The notes under the pieces were generated by a model. That model was not told the DNA's origin, did no database searches, and saw only the letters and a program-made list of their open reading frames with translations. Source: Gentiana macrophylla (taxonomy: Eukaryota > Streptophyta > Magnoliopsida > Gentianales > Gentianaceae). Taken from it: a stretch of DNA of 64,000 nt. The stretch lies in NCBI GenBank assembly GCA_026214975.1, contig JAOBSW010000734.1:1-64000 (forward strand). The letters run 5' to 3'. Within the stretch, counting starts at the first letter, position 1. Every line of letters starts with the position of its first letter. Of the stretch, positions 47,607 through 59,000 are shown piece after piece. A program made the position numbers and the translations under genes.

Positions 47607-48250
47607 TGATGTGAAATATGATGAGCTTTATGATGAGGAGCCAGATCCATTAGCACCCATGAAGAAACTGAATTGCAATCAATGAGAGCTATGATCTGTA
47701 CCTTAATCTAAGACTATGGTTGGAACGCCACAACGTAATGCTCGGTTACGATGATAAGTTCTCAAAAAGGCGATCCTCCAATCCAAGAGAATCTCACACA
47801 TAAACGTGCACAATTAAGACAATCTTAATCCAATAATAAAATTTCACTCAAATATATGTTGCTAATAAAAGAGATAGTGTTGGCCTATATATAGGCTACA
47901 AAAACTGACTCAATGTTCCATCTTCCAATGTGGGATGGAAAAACTAACGAAAACTAACAAACCTAAATGAATAATGCGCCTCCCACTAGATGGGCTTCGC
48001 CAAACCACACTTCAGGCCCAACTAGCCTTTATTGACACAAAACTGAAATAAAAAGACTGATTAAACTAGGCGTTTTCCTTAAGCCCAAAAGCGTAGTGAA
48101 TGTATAATATTGAAGCTTCATCACTCCTTTTGGGCTGCCCATATTCTTCATGGATTTCTTTTAGCAAGGTGTTCAAAGCTTTTCTCATTCTCTTCCTTTC
48201 GAGCCTTGTCAAAGGTCCATCTCTAATGACCAATGGATCACTCTTCTTCA
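47607..48250. repeat. N3 5' LTR with inverted middle
   Basis: The first ~55 bp (TGATGTGAAATATGATGAGC up to ACCCATGAAGAA) are in the normal direction. From about 47661 to 48250 the sequence is the reverse complement of the 3' LTR segment that runs from GAAGAAGAGTGATC to CAATTCAGTTTCTTC. Both breakpoints carry GAAGAA or TTCTTC. The last ~35 bp of the LTR (CTGGGCAAAAC..) and the primer site are missing. Confidence 0.9.
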
Positions 48251-48480
48251 AGGGAGGTCAATTTAGTTTCTCGCCGAGGGAGTAAGTTGAAAAGTCAATT
48301 GTGAGTGTCGGTTCCATCACTAGTAAGGGAGGTAATACAGTTGAAAAGTCAAAAGGTGCGTGCGTGTATAGGAATTTCTATGCCAAAGCCCTTTGAATTC
48401 ATTGATACTATTGAATCCAATCAAAGTTGTATTTCTTTTCTTATTTAAAGGTCCCGTGACCCTTCCCTACACATGCGCAA
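48251..48480 (+). other. N3 short noncoding segment before pol
   Basis: Sequence between the inverted LTR block and the reverse transcriptase reading frame. No primer site or gag is seen; GTTGAAAAGTCAA recurs twice near 48280 and 48330. Confidence 0.5.
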
Positions 48481-49470
48481 ATGGCCCACACACTCACCAA
48501 AGGTGACTTGGCGAGTGGCTCCCCTCCCCTTCCCTCTCCCTTCCCTTGTTTAATGCTTGTAAGTGATCTCACCGGTTCTCTACCTAGTGTTGTGTGCTCT
48601 GTCTTGCAAGAGTTTGCTGATGTATTCCCCGAGGAGGAACCAAGTGGCTTGCCACCATTGCGAGGCGTGGAGCATCATATTGACCTCATGCCGGGCTCTG
48701 CGTTGCCCAATCGTCCAGCTTATAGAGCCAACCCCGTGGAAACTTTAGAGATCAAGAAGCAAGTCGATGAGTTGCTAGCTAAATGGAAAATTCAAGAATC
48801 TATGAGCCCTTGTGCTGTGCCAGTGTTAGTAGTTCCCAAGAAAGGAGGTGAATGGAGAATGTGCATGGACAGTCGTGCCATTAATCAAATCACGGTAAAG
48901 TATCGTTATCCCATTCCTCGTTTAGATGACATGCTAGATGAACTTAGGGGTGCTAAATTTTTACTAAAATTGATCTTAAGAGTGGCTATCACCAAGTTCG
49001 AATTAGAGAGGGTGATGAATGGAAGATGAATTTTTAAAACCAAGTTTGGAGTTATATGAATGATTTGGTCATGCCCTTTGGCTTGACTAATGCACCTAGT
49101 ACTTTCATGCGTTTGATGAATGAGGTGCTTGAGAGTTCATAAATAAATTTTGGTAGTTTATTTTGATGATATTCGATTTATAGCCACAATTTAGATGATC
49201 ACCTAGTTCACCTACGTCTTTGTTTTGTCTACACTTCGCGATGCTCATTTCTATGCTAATCTTAAAAATGCTCCTTTTGTTTGGATATAGTCGTTTTCTT
49301 GGTTTTGTGGTAAGTGAACAGGGTGTTGAAGTTGATCGTGACAAGATTAAGGCTATTGAGGATTGGCCCTCTGACAAGCGCGGTCGATGTGCGTAGTTTC
49401 CATGTCTTGGCGAGTTTCTATAGGCGTTTTGTCAAGGATTTCAGCAGATCGCAGCCCCTTTTAACGAGCT
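48481..49470 (+). pseudogene. N3 reverse transcriptase remnant
   Basis: The open frame 48481-49029 contains LQEFADVFPEEEPSGLPPLR, EHHIDLMPGSALPNRPAY and VPVLVVPKKGGEWRMCMDSR, then AINQITVKYRYPIPRLDDML. After a frameshift near 48970 come the SGYHQ-type region and [19 protein letters not shown] (about 49075-49135). The catalytic YFDD is at 49159-49170. Further stops follow until VVSEQGVEVDRDKIKAIEDW (about 49310). It is of the gypsy type (YFDD rather than the YVDD of the copia copies here). Gag and protease are absent upstream. Confidence 0.9.
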
Positions 49471-49471
49471 T

Positions 49472-49960
49472 GTGAAGAAGAATGTACCCTTCTATTGGGG
49501 TCCACGACGAGAGGAGTCTTTCGAAACTCTAAAAGCTCGTTTAATTGCCCTTATACTTGCACTTCCCGATTTTAATAAGCACTTTGAGATTGAATGTGAT
49601 GCATCGGGTGTGGGTATTGGTGGTGTCTTAACTCAAGAGGGTAGACCTATTGCTTATTTTAGTGAGAAACTTAAGGGTGCCTCTTTGAATTTTGCTACTT
49701 ATGATAAGGAATTGTTTGCGTTAGTTAGAGCCCCTCAAACTTGGCAGCACTATTTATGCCCTAAAGAGTTTGTCATACACACTGATCATGAATTACTTAA
49801 GTACTTGAAAGGTCCTGTAAGTTAATTCCTCGGCATGTTCGTTGGGTTGAATTCATTGAGTCCCTTCCTTATATCATTAAGTATAATAAGGGTCAAGATA
49901 ATGTGGTAGCTGATGCTTTATCTCGTAGACATGCTTTAATTACCTTTGTGCAAACTAAAT
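49472..49960 (+). pseudogene. N3 RNase H remnant
   Basis: The frame 49472-49825 has [60 protein letters not shown] and [15 protein letters not shown], with the catalytic aspartates in CDAS and HTDH. A frameshift follows; the next piece reads [16 protein letters not shown], the usual end of the domain. Confidence 0.9.
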
Positions 49961-50045
49961 TCCTTGGTTTTGAGTTTATCAGGATTTGTATGCTTCGATG
50001 AGGATTTTAGGATATTTGGCATAATACGCTAATAAAACCGATGGT

Positions 50046-51177
50046 ATGTTCTTTAGACGCGAGGGTTTTTTGTATCGTGATCATGTTATTTGTATTCCTC
50101 ATTGTTCTATGCGTGACTTGTTGGTGCGTGAGGCACATAGTGGTGGTCTTATGGGTCATTTTGGCATTACTAAGACGCTTGATATGCTTAAGTCACATTT
50201 TTATTGGCCTCGTATGAAAGTTGATGCTGCTAAATATTGTGACGTTTGTATCACTTGTAAGGCTGCTAAATCTACGTCCAGCCCTCATGGTTTGTAGCAG
50301 ACCTTTCCCATTCCTACAAAGCCTTGGAATGATTTATCTATGGATTTTGTGTTGGGCTTACCCCGTTCTAAGAGTGGTAAGGATTCTGTGTTTGTGGTGG
50401 TGGATAGGTTTTCTAAGATGGCACACTTTATTGCATGCTCTAAAACTAATGATGGTTCTTATATTGCTGATTTGTTTCTTAAGGAAGTTGTTAGATTGCA
50501 TGGTGTACCTAGAACAATTGTGAGTGATAGGGATTCCAAGTTTATTAGTCATTTTTGAAGAGTTTTGTGGATGCGTTTAGGAACTAAGTTGCTTTATTCT
50601 ACTGCATTTCATCCTCAAACTGATGGTCAAACTGAAGTTGTTAATCGTGTATTGGGTCAGTTGCTTCGTTGTCTTGTTCAGAAAATTCTCAAGAATTGGG
50701 AAGCTTGTTTACCTTTTGCTGAATTTGCTTATAATAGGTGTAAACATTCAGCTTCTAAATTTACTCCTTTTGAGATGGTTTATGGTTTTAATCCAGAAAC
50801 ACCTTTTACCTTGGCTCCTTTACCTGATGTTGCGCAGGTTAGCTTGGATGGTGAGCCGAAGGCTGCGCTTGTTCGTGAGCTACATGAGACTGCAAGGAAG
50901 AATGTGGAGGCAGCCACGGTGTGGTATGCTAAGCCAGGCTAATAAAATTCGCAAGGAAGTCATCTTTGAACTTGGCGATTATGTTTGGTTACACATGCGC
51001 AAGGATAGGTTCCCAAAGCAACGCAAGACCAAACTGCACATGAAAGGCGAAGGACTGTTCCGGGTGCTTGAGAGGATCAACAACAATGTTTACAAGATTG
51101 ACTTACCACCAGATTGGAATATTTTTCCTTCTATCAACGTGGCTGATTTGACACTTTTTGATAATCCCTTGATCTGA
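50046..51177 (+). pseudogene. N3 integrase remnant
   Basis: The zinc-binding domain reads [20 protein letters not shown] then CDVCITCKAAKS (50046-50297). The core reads [33 protein letters not shown] and [19 protein letters not shown], with all three acidic residues. The C-terminal part after a frameshift at about 50940 reads [37 protein letters not shown] and [14 protein letters not shown]. In-frame stops at about 50297 and 50556 and the frameshift are the only breaks, so this is a rather well preserved copy. N1 carries the closest relative in the window. Confidence 0.92.
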
Positions 51178-51193
51178 GGACAGATCCTTCCCA

Positions 51194-51205
51194 ACCGGGA
51201 GGGAA
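51194..51205 (+). other. N3 polypurine tract
   Basis: ACCGGGAGGGAA directly before the 3' LTR. Confidence 0.85.
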
Positions 51206-51869
51206 TGATGTGATATATGATGAGCTTTATGATGAGGAGCCAGATCCACTAGCACCCATGAAAAAGAGTGATCTATTATTGGTCATTAGAGATGGACCTT
51301 TGACAAGGCTCGAAAGGAAGAGAATGAGAGAAGCCTTGAACACCTTGCTAAAAGAAATCCATGAAGAATATGGGCTGCCCAAAAGGAGTGATGAAGCTTC
51401 AATATTATACATTCACTACGCTTTTGGGCTTAAGGAAAACGCCTAGTTTAATCAGTCTTTTTATTTCAGTTTTGTGTCAATAAAGGCTAGTTGGGCCTGA
51501 AGTGTGGTTTGGCGAAGCCCTTCTAGTGGGAGGCGCATTTTTCATTTAGGTTTGTTAGTTTTCGTTAGTTTTTCCATCCCACATTGGAAGATGGAACATT
51601 GAGTCGGTTTTTGTAGCCTATATATAGGCCAACACTATCTCTTTTATTAGCAACATATATTTGAGTGAAATTTTATTATTGGATTAAGCTTGTCTTAATT
51701 GGGCATGTTTATGTGTGAGATTCTCTTGGATTGGAGGATCGTCCCTTTGAGAACTTATCAGCATAACCGAGCATTACGTCTAGATTAAGGTACGTTCATA
51801 GCTCTCATTGATTGCAATTCAGTTTCTTCCTGGGCAAAACAAAGGATTTGATTCGTAAGGATCACATCA
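51206..51869 (+). repeat. N3 3' LTR
   Basis: TGATGTGATATATGATGAGC to AAGGATCACATCA, 664 bp, with TATATATAGG at 51619-51628. Its first part has an open frame (EEPDPLAPMKKSDLL..) that merely reads through LTR sequence. Confidence 0.94.
51619..51628 (+). promoter_or_regulatory. N3 LTR TATA box
   Basis: TATATATAGG in TTGTAGCCTATATATAGGCC, the likely promoter of this LTR. Confidence 0.6.
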
Positions 51870-52776
51870 CACAATCACAACCTGTGTGAAGGCACCTTGG
51901 AATAAAACCTCAACACTTAAAAAACCTGTTTATAAGCACCTTGGTATATGGATAACCACAAGGATTGCTCAAGTCCTTGATAATCCGGAATTTGAATTCC
52001 CTTTCCAGAGAAACTCACACAACACTTTTACAAGTGAAGAATAAAATATGATTTGATTAATGATTCAAAAGCTCCATTTTTCAAAGTACAAATACAAAGA
52101 CTATTTATAGAAAAATAATTACATGAATTCATAATAATAAGATGAAAAGTTTATCCTAAATTAAATGCATATTGGCGCGTCCAAGGAGCTTCATACAGGT
52201 TCAATGTATCTTCTTTATATTGTCTAGTTTTTGTCCCGCATCTGTTTAGGCCATTTTGACCATTATAACTTATTCAAATGAAGCTGACCCCTGGACGAAA
52301 GTTGAAGATCAGGTTCCCTACTATGAAATTCATATGTGGATCATCAATTTTGGATAAGTAAAGCTCCTGATCCGATCCAACAAAGAAGACTGCTCACTAA
52401 GTTCAATGAACTTAAAATAGTCGCCCCAAAAGACATCCATCTAGATTCAATGTACTTGGAATACACAAAACTTGACTTGTTGGACTTCCATGCTAGAAAA
52501 AGTGGCGTCATATTATCATGGGCATTCAGCCAATATTTTTAATAATTTAATTAATAATAAGATATAATAATATGTAATTTAATTCCGATAGTCCGCAAGC
52601 ATAAATGACAGACTTAATGAGTTCAAAATCTTCTTCATTCTTGGACTTGGATTCTTGAATTATTAAATGGACCAAATTACCCAAAGATACGAGCCTTATT
52701 TTGCGTTGGAGTCGAGTTTCGGGACCAACTTGAAATGTCATAGGATCTTGAGTAATGTCGGTTCCGATTCATATCA
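51870..52776 (-). repeat. N2 5' LTR, upstream part
   Basis: Resumes at cacaa then TCACAACCTGTGTGAAGGC and continues to GATTCATATCA at 52776, followed by the target duplication tacat. It matches 45555-46410 closely, including the TTTATAGAAAAATAA promoter region. Confidence 0.93.
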
Positions 52777-52781
52777 TACAT

Positions 52782-52993
52782 GTAGCATCGATACTTATCG
52801 AGCGAAGGCTTGTTATACTTCTCGACAGCATCTGTAGCCGAACCCTCAGCGGGATTTTCCAGTAGGGCCTCGTCCAAGACATAGCCATCTTCTCGTGCCT
52901 CAAAACGATTTTGAGATTTCTTTCCCAATCGAGAAAATTAGTTTCGTCAAGCTTGTTTTCGATGATAAAACGAAGGTTCAATTTGTTTGACAT
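52782..52993 (-). pseudogene. C1 gag, N-terminal part
   Basis: ATG at 52993 opens MSNKLNLRFIIENKLDETNF then LDWERNLKIVLRHEK, a typical copia gag start. A frameshift after about 37 codons moves the frame to EDGYVLDEALLENPAEGSAT, then YNKPSLDKYRCYM at the N2 insertion site. The two parts rejoin at 45413 if N2 and one copy of tacat are removed. Confidence 0.88.
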
Positions 52994-53960
52994 TTTCTAC
53001 AATAATAAATAAAGATAGAATAAGTAAAGCTCATGTATAAAACCCCTAAATTTGCACTTAAAATTTTTATAAGGTTTTACTCCCACTAGCCAACTACTCC
53101 CAATTGGCTTTCAATAAAATAATTTCTTTAGTGGGCAAGATCCCATCAAACTACCTCGACTTGAGCTTTGGTGATGGGCCAAAATTATTAAACAGGTGGA
53201 CAACGATTTGTCGATCGTATCTTATACGACTCTTGTTGTTTGACCAGTCAACTCTTTGATAATATTTCATCTTATGAAAATAGTCAAACCCTTGCCTCTA
53301 AAATCCAAACAACCCCGCTTTGGCTGGTGGCTGAGAAAATTCTTTGTCGAGTCATAACCCCAATATTCATGAGATCTCTTTCGATCATATCTCGATAACG
53401 ACGATATACCCGAGGTAGGTCAACCCCCACTTTGGCTGGTGAGTTGGGTCCGAACAATGGCTATTCACCGTCCTTATAATATGGGAGGCAATTTGACTTG
53501 ATTTTTATGTGGGAATAATTTTAAATTAATTCACTTATATAATTTGGTTTAATTATGGTCTCATCTACTATGTGCATATTACTACTATATCATATAAAGT
53601 AAAACATACACAATATTACGCGCACAAAATAATGTGGTTTCGAATACAAACTGACGAAACCGCGGGACACAAACTAAGGGTATCTGCAACCGCCAATATG
53701 ATCTTTATTTTTGTACGCCAATGAGTTCTTTATCTCTCCTTGGTCTTCATCTTCTTGCTCCATTCTTGTTACATAATAGTTTATCTAATAAATAATTACA
53801 CCCGCCGCACACGGGTGGGGGCTAACGGGAATGGGATAAATGCAAAAAGTAAACTAGGTCACGTTCTTCATAACGGCCTAGGACAATTTTTCAAAAACCA
53901 ACATAAAGAAAACATTCCCATCTATCCTATTGGTCGAGTCCATGATCAATCGGGGTCCAT
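52994..53960 (-). other. C1 leader, proximal part
   Basis: Untranslated sequence upstream of C1 gag, about 1 kb, interrupted by C2 at 53966. No gene is seen in it. Short motifs such as CCCACTTTGGCTGGTG and CCCGCTTTGGCTGGTG (near 53300 and 53430) are repeated. Confidence 0.65.
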
Positions 53961-53965
53961 ATAAT

Positions 53966-55795
53966 TGTTAAATGTAATATCTTCGGATCAATCATAGATT
54001 GACCCGATTACGCAGCGGAATGCATCAGATCTAGATCTAAACGAAACAAAGAACATAAATTTAAGATCTAAACTACAAGGGGTTTGGGAGCCTACCTTTT
54101 ATGGTGCATAACTCCAAGAACAAAGGCTCATTGAACACGTGATTGAGCGACCACCGTCTTCCAACGTGTGTCTCCAAAGCAACACCAAGTGGATGGTGTT
54201 TTACGCCGCGGACCTCGCTTGATATGCTACCGGAATAATCCCAAGATTATTCCAACTCAAAGCTCAAAGAAAATAGCCGAAAATTCAAAGCTAGTTTTCT
54301 TTCAATAATGGCGTGTTATCTCATGTGTCAAAAGACTTGGGAGAACTCTCTTTATATAGGAGAGTAATCCTTGTCCTCCAAGGATTTAATAATTAAGAGA
54401 TAATTATTAGAATAATCCTTTATTCCAAATAAAAGATAAATAAAATAATTATCCCAAACAAATTAGGATAAATCATATTATTATCTAATATTCCATGAAT
54501 TATCAATTAACAAATAAAAGATAAATCACATGTCAAATAATTATCCAAGAAAACTAATTCCTTAATAATTAAATAATCAAAACATGCACCACTTGTAAAC
54601 CCAACCTAAGTCTACAAGCATGTTTCTTTATTTGACCAATTAGGTCAAAAAGTTCAACACACCAATTTGGGCCGAGTCCACGAAAAATGTCTTTTCCGTG
54701 TATTTAATTATTTAGTCCAACTAAACAATTAATCCATATATCAATTAAATAGCCCAATCCACTATTTAATTATAATTGAGGTGCAACGACGAGAAAACCT
54801 ATATGCTATATTAGGAGCCACGTCGGGGACCGTGGACCCATATTCAGTAGCTACAATAAGTCGAATAAAATTATCCGTCAGATAGAATAATTATATCCAA
54901 CCTATTAATTCCGGGATTACACCACCATAAACCCGGCGAACTCCATCGAATATAGATAACTTACACTCAATTTATGAGTGAAATCGCCCACTTGATATAA
55001 TCATTACATACGGATAAATCCTCCATGTGATGATCACTTTGATTCGGGATATTTCCGTAAACCCTTCTCGAAACATATTATCCTTATTTACCATTAACCC
55101 CTGGTGATCAATTAGTTCATAACCAATATAATATGAGCAGGCCCATCGATCAGTTTCTAGGGTCAACAAATAAAGGAGCTGTCTGTCTACTTCACGAGGA
55201 AGGAATGGATTCCATATCTGTGATAACACGGACTACTCACTCACCCAGAATAGAGCCAATGAGAAGTGTTGGACCCACATACTACTAAGTGATCCTTACT
55301 AACACATCAAACTCTACCTAGTCTAAGCGGTTATGCCGCGTGATCACTTCAGATTGAGATTAATCCATATATGATCATCTTGTGATTCGATAAGACTTCG
55401 ATTACGGAATTATATCGAGAACTCAAATCAAATCGGTCGATCCTATATGATTATCATCATATATAAATGCCCCACTAGGTACCACCTATTACCGATAGTA
55501 CGGATAAGACTGCCACACCGTAAAGTGTTAGGCGCATTAATAGCAAATTAATCATGAGACCGTGTCCAGTTAATAAACGCTACGAGACGAAGTTAATTTT
55601 AAGTACATCTCACTAACTCAATCCTCTTGTATACAGCCATACACCGAGAGTTATGTGATTGCATAAACAAGGTACTTAGGATTTTCTGTAGTGTATACAT
55701 ATTTGCAATAAATGCGAATAAATCAGATGAAATAAATTATGTCATTTATTTAAATAAAACAATTACAAATTGTCTTTCGGGCATAAAACCTAACA
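53966..55795 (-). repeat. C2 3' LTR
   Basis: Plus-strand TGTTAAATGTAATATC to AAACCTAACA, 1830 bp. A minus-strand TATATAAAG lies at 54359-54351. Confidence 0.95.
54351..54359 (-). promoter_or_regulatory. C2 LTR TATA box
   Basis: Minus-strand CCTATATAAAGAGAG. The 5' LTR copy, which would drive the element, has the same box near 62343-62335. Confidence 0.6.
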
Positions 55796-55808
55796 ATCTC
55801 CCACTTGC
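55796..55808 (-). other. C2 polypurine tract
   Basis: Minus-strand GCAAGTGGGAGAT directly before the LTR start. Confidence 0.87.
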
Positions 55809-56740
55809 ACGAAAGGCAAGTGGATTAATTGTTTTAGAGCACACCACAATATCTATATTATAGCAATACAACTCCCACTTGCTCTAAAGTAAATAAGTCA
55901 TGTCCCTAATACCAATAGTTTCCAGATGTCGGTTGAAGACTTCTAACGGCAATGTCTTGGTGATAGGATCAACAGGGTTGTCAAAGAGAGGCAATTTTCT
56001 TGTGAAATGTCATCTTTTGGACTATCTCACGATTAAATGGTACTTTCGCTCGATATGCTTCGACTTGCGGTGACTACGGGGTTCCTTGAATTAGATCTTT
56101 GCCCCATTGTTGTCACAATAGAGAGCGATCGGATCGTTGTGATTTGGAGAGACCCTCAAACCACTCAGAACTTCTTGAGCCAAAGCGCTTCCTTATTTGC
56201 CTCGGAGGCGTATGTATTCAGCTTCCATAGTAGAATCGGCCGTCTTTGGATTGCTTGACACTTCTCCAAATGACTGCACCACCACCAATGGTAAACTCTT
56301 GAGCTGAGGTAGATTTGAAATCATCTCTCTCATTGACTGGAATTCAGAGTCAGTGTACCCCTGTACATCCAGGTTTGCACCCGAATATACCAGAATATAA
56401 TTCCTAGTCCTCTTCAAATACTTTAAGAGGTTCTTTCTTTGTAATCCAATGCTCATTGCTGGATTAGGCGATAATGATTGACGAGTCCAACGCCATAATA
56501 GATGTCAGGTCTAGTGCACAGCATAGCGTACATTATACTACCTACAGCCAAGGCATAAGGCACTCTTTCCATAGCCTCTATTTCCTCAGGAGTCTGAGGA
56601 CTCTAAGTCTTAGAGAGATGGACACCGTGATGAGTTGGTAGGTAACCCTTCTTTGCATCCGTCATACTATATCTAGCCATCACCTTATCAATGTAAGTAG
56701 CTTGTGAAAGAGCTAACATTTTGTTCTTACGATCCCGTAT
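55809..56740 (-). pseudogene. C2 RNase H remnant
   Basis: The minus strand reads MSIGLQRKNLLKYLKRTRNY then LDVQGYTDSEFQSMREM and KTADSTMEAEYIRL (56456-56193), with the Y-T-D-S and E-A-E-Y landmarks. The first half of the domain continues from the reverse transcriptase, and the tail (CDNNGA-type region near 56110) is in another frame. Frameshifts near 56190 and 56460 break it. Confidence 0.85.
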
Positions 56741-57690
56741 TAATTAGATCCCGAGAACATAATTCACCTCTCCCAAATCTTTCATTTGGAATTGGCTTGC
56801 CAACCAAATTTTAACGTCCGACAACATCCCCTTATCGTTTCCAATTAGGAGAATGTCATCTACGTACAACACTAGAAATGTAACCTTATCCTTGATGACT
56901 TTCTTGTATACACAAGGTTCATCGAGTTTTGTTAAAATCATATGACTTAATGGTGTCGTCAAATCTATGATTCAAGATCGAGATGCTTGTTTCAACCCAT
57001 AAATGGATCTCAGCAACTTGCACACTTTGTGCTCTTGGCCTTCCTCAATGTATCCTTCTGGTTGCTGCATATAGATTTCCTCGTCGAGAAAGCCGTTAAG
57101 AAACGCTATCTTGGCATCCATTTGCCAGATTTCATAATCTAGGCATGCAGTAATAGAAAGGAGGATCCGGATGGATTTAAGCATGGCCACAGGGGAGAAG
57201 GTCTCTTCATAGTCTATACCCTCTCTCTGTGTGTAGCCCTTAGCTACAGGACGTGCTTTAAAGGTTTGCACCTTACCATCAACTCCTCGCTTCCTCTTGT
57301 AGAGCCATTTGCTCCCTATTGGTTTTACCCCTTCGGGGCAATCTACAAGTTTCCAGAAAGAGTTAGAGTACATGGACTCTATCTCTTGATTCATCGCGTC
57401 AACCCATAGATCCTTGTCACGATCCTTCATGGCCTTGCGAAAGGACATTGGATCATCTTCCACACCATCAGAGACGGCTACGTTCGCCTCTGATTGTCCA
57501 TACCGATTTGGTGGCCGAACCACTCTCTCAGTACCTCTGGGTGGATTAGGATTAGGGGTGACTGTTGCATTCGTAGTGTTTCCTACAGTGACACTAGGTG
57601 GCACTTGTGATCTGACCTCGTCAGAAAGTAACTCCTCAAGTATGACTTTACTTCGAGGCTTGAAGTATGTCATATACTGATCCTCCAAAA
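56741..57690 (-). pseudogene. C2 reverse transcriptase remnant
   Basis: The open frame 57688-56972 (238 codons) reads RVVRPPNRYGQSEANV, KDLWVDAMNQEIESMYSNSF, KARPVAKGYTQREGIDYEET, FSPVAMLKSIRILLSITA and WQMDAKIAFLNGFLDEEIYM. After one break, 56962-56744 carries FLVLYVDDILLIGNDKGML with the catalytic YVDD, then FQMKDLGEVNYVLGI. Only one frame break separates the two halves of the polymerase domain. Confidence 0.9.
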
Positions 57691-58715
57691 ACGTGGTGTT
57701 AGTGGAAACTATTACCTTGTTATCTTTCGGATCATAAAACAGACCTCCACGTGTTCCCTTGGGGTAACCAACAAACAGACATACTTTAAATGCGCTTTTG
57801 TAGTTTCGTAGTCTTGTCCACTAGTAAATGTGCGAGACAACCCCAAATTCGAAAGTGACGTATGCTTTCCATACGTCCCTTCCAAAGTTCCAAGGGTGTC
57901 TTCTTGTGAGACTTAGGCGGAACCACATTCAATATGTGTACCGCTTCTTCTGGAGCATATCCCGAAAGGATATCGATGGCGGCGTAGCTCATCATTGATC
58001 GACCATGTCAATCAATGTTCTATTTCTCCTTTCAGCAACTCCATTTTTCTGAGGTGTCCTAGGCGCAGAACATTGGGAACAGATCCCATGTTCAAGTAGG
58101 TAGTCAGTGAACTCAGTATCTAAGTACTCTCCTCCACGATCAGAGCGAAGGCATTTCAAAGACTTGCCCATCTGCCTTTCGGCTTCTTCTTGAAATTCCT
58201 TAAACTTACCAAAAGTCTCGGATTTTCGATGCAGCAGATAAACATATCCGAACCTCGAGTAGTCGTTGATGAAAGTAACAAAATACTCTAATCCACCTCT
58301 AGCTTGTACATTCATGGGACCACAAAGTTCTGAATGTACTAACTCTAGAGGTTCTTTGGCCCTATTCCCTTTTGATGAGAAGGGGCGCTTAGTCATTTTC
58401 CTTCCAGGCAAGATTCATGAGGCAGGCAACGAGTCAACATATAACTCTTTTAAGGTATCACCCTTAGCCATTCGTTTGAGTCTTTCCAAGGAAATGTGAC
58501 CTAGCCTAAGGTGCCAAAGATATGTACTATCTTCTTTATGAGAAATTTCTTGCCTTTTAGCAAATTTTTGATGTGCTACTTTAAACATTTCAGTATTTAA
58601 CAGGGGAGCTTGTGTGGGTTTAATGAAATACAATCCGTTTTCTAATACAGTAGTACACAAAGTAAAACCATTCTTTGAAATAGTAAACTCATTATTCATA
58701 AAAAAACAGAGTACA
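57691..58715 (-). pseudogene. C2 integrase remnant
   Basis: The N-terminal zinc region (58699-58415) reads STYLWHLRLGHISLERLKRM. The core (58411-57992) reads ELVHSELCGPMNVQARGGLE, FVTFINDYSRFGYVYLLHRK, CLRSDRGGEYLDTEF and KNGVAERRNRTLIDMV. The position that is normally aspartate in H(T/S)DVCGP is glutamate here, while the second aspartate and the glutamate are present. A frameshift near 58412 and a stop near 57992 break the frame; 57995-57786 continues with HILNVVPPKSHKKTPLELWK. Confidence 0.9.
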
Positions 58716-59000
58716 ACTGGTCTTTCAAAGTAGAATACGAAATTAAATTTCTACGAAAATTCGGAATGAAATAAACATTGTCTAAATGTAAAACTTTATT
58801 TCCAAAATGTAAAACCACAGCTCCAACGCTTTTCTTTGAAACTAACGCCGGTGTCTTGACTCTCATAACTTGAGCTCCTTCCTACAGCTCTCGAGCGAAC
58901 TAAGGATCCGTAAAGAAGAACATACATGGTTAGTAGCTCCATTATCCAGTATCCAATTTGATACATCTTTAGCTACATTAAAAGATTCCAAGACAAGTAA
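58716..59000 (-). pseudogene. C2 protease remnant
   Basis: In the same frame as gag, directly after its TAA, comes LLVLESFNVAKDVSNW then ILDNGATNHVC, the copia protease active-site block with D-N-G in place of the usual D-S-G. A frameshift follows near 58870. The remaining part reads MRVKTPALVSKKSVG then VVLHFGNKVLHLDNVYFIP. Confidence 0.85.

Larger units (their letters stand above)
47607..51869 (+). mobile_element. N3: gypsy element with rearranged 5' end, in N2 LTR
   Basis: Ends are TGATGTGA and TCACATCA, an exact 8-bp inverted pair, and the target duplication is cacaa (47602-47606 and 51870-51874). Inside are a 5' LTR whose middle is inverted, a pol gene lacking gag and primer site, a polypurine tract and a normal 664-bp 3' LTR. 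Pol order (reverse transcriptase, RNase H, integrase) is gypsy. Stops and frameshifts are present, but long open stretches remain. Confidence 0.93.
45419..52776 (-). mobile_element. N2: non-autonomous gypsy element in C1 gag
   Basis: It has a 3' LTR at 45419-46410, a polypurine tract, one reading frame of about 1 kb, a primer site at 47460-47469, and a 5' LTR split by N3. The target duplication tacat (45414-45418 and 52777-52781) is exact. The internal region has no protease, reverse transcriptase, RNase H or integrase. Its LTRs share long blocks with the G1 LTR. Confidence 0.93.

Noticed and set aside
51210..51446. 78-codon frame after N3 integrase.
   Set aside because: It lies entirely in the N3 3' LTR, and its counterpart at 48066-48251 on the minus strand is the inverted LTR block.
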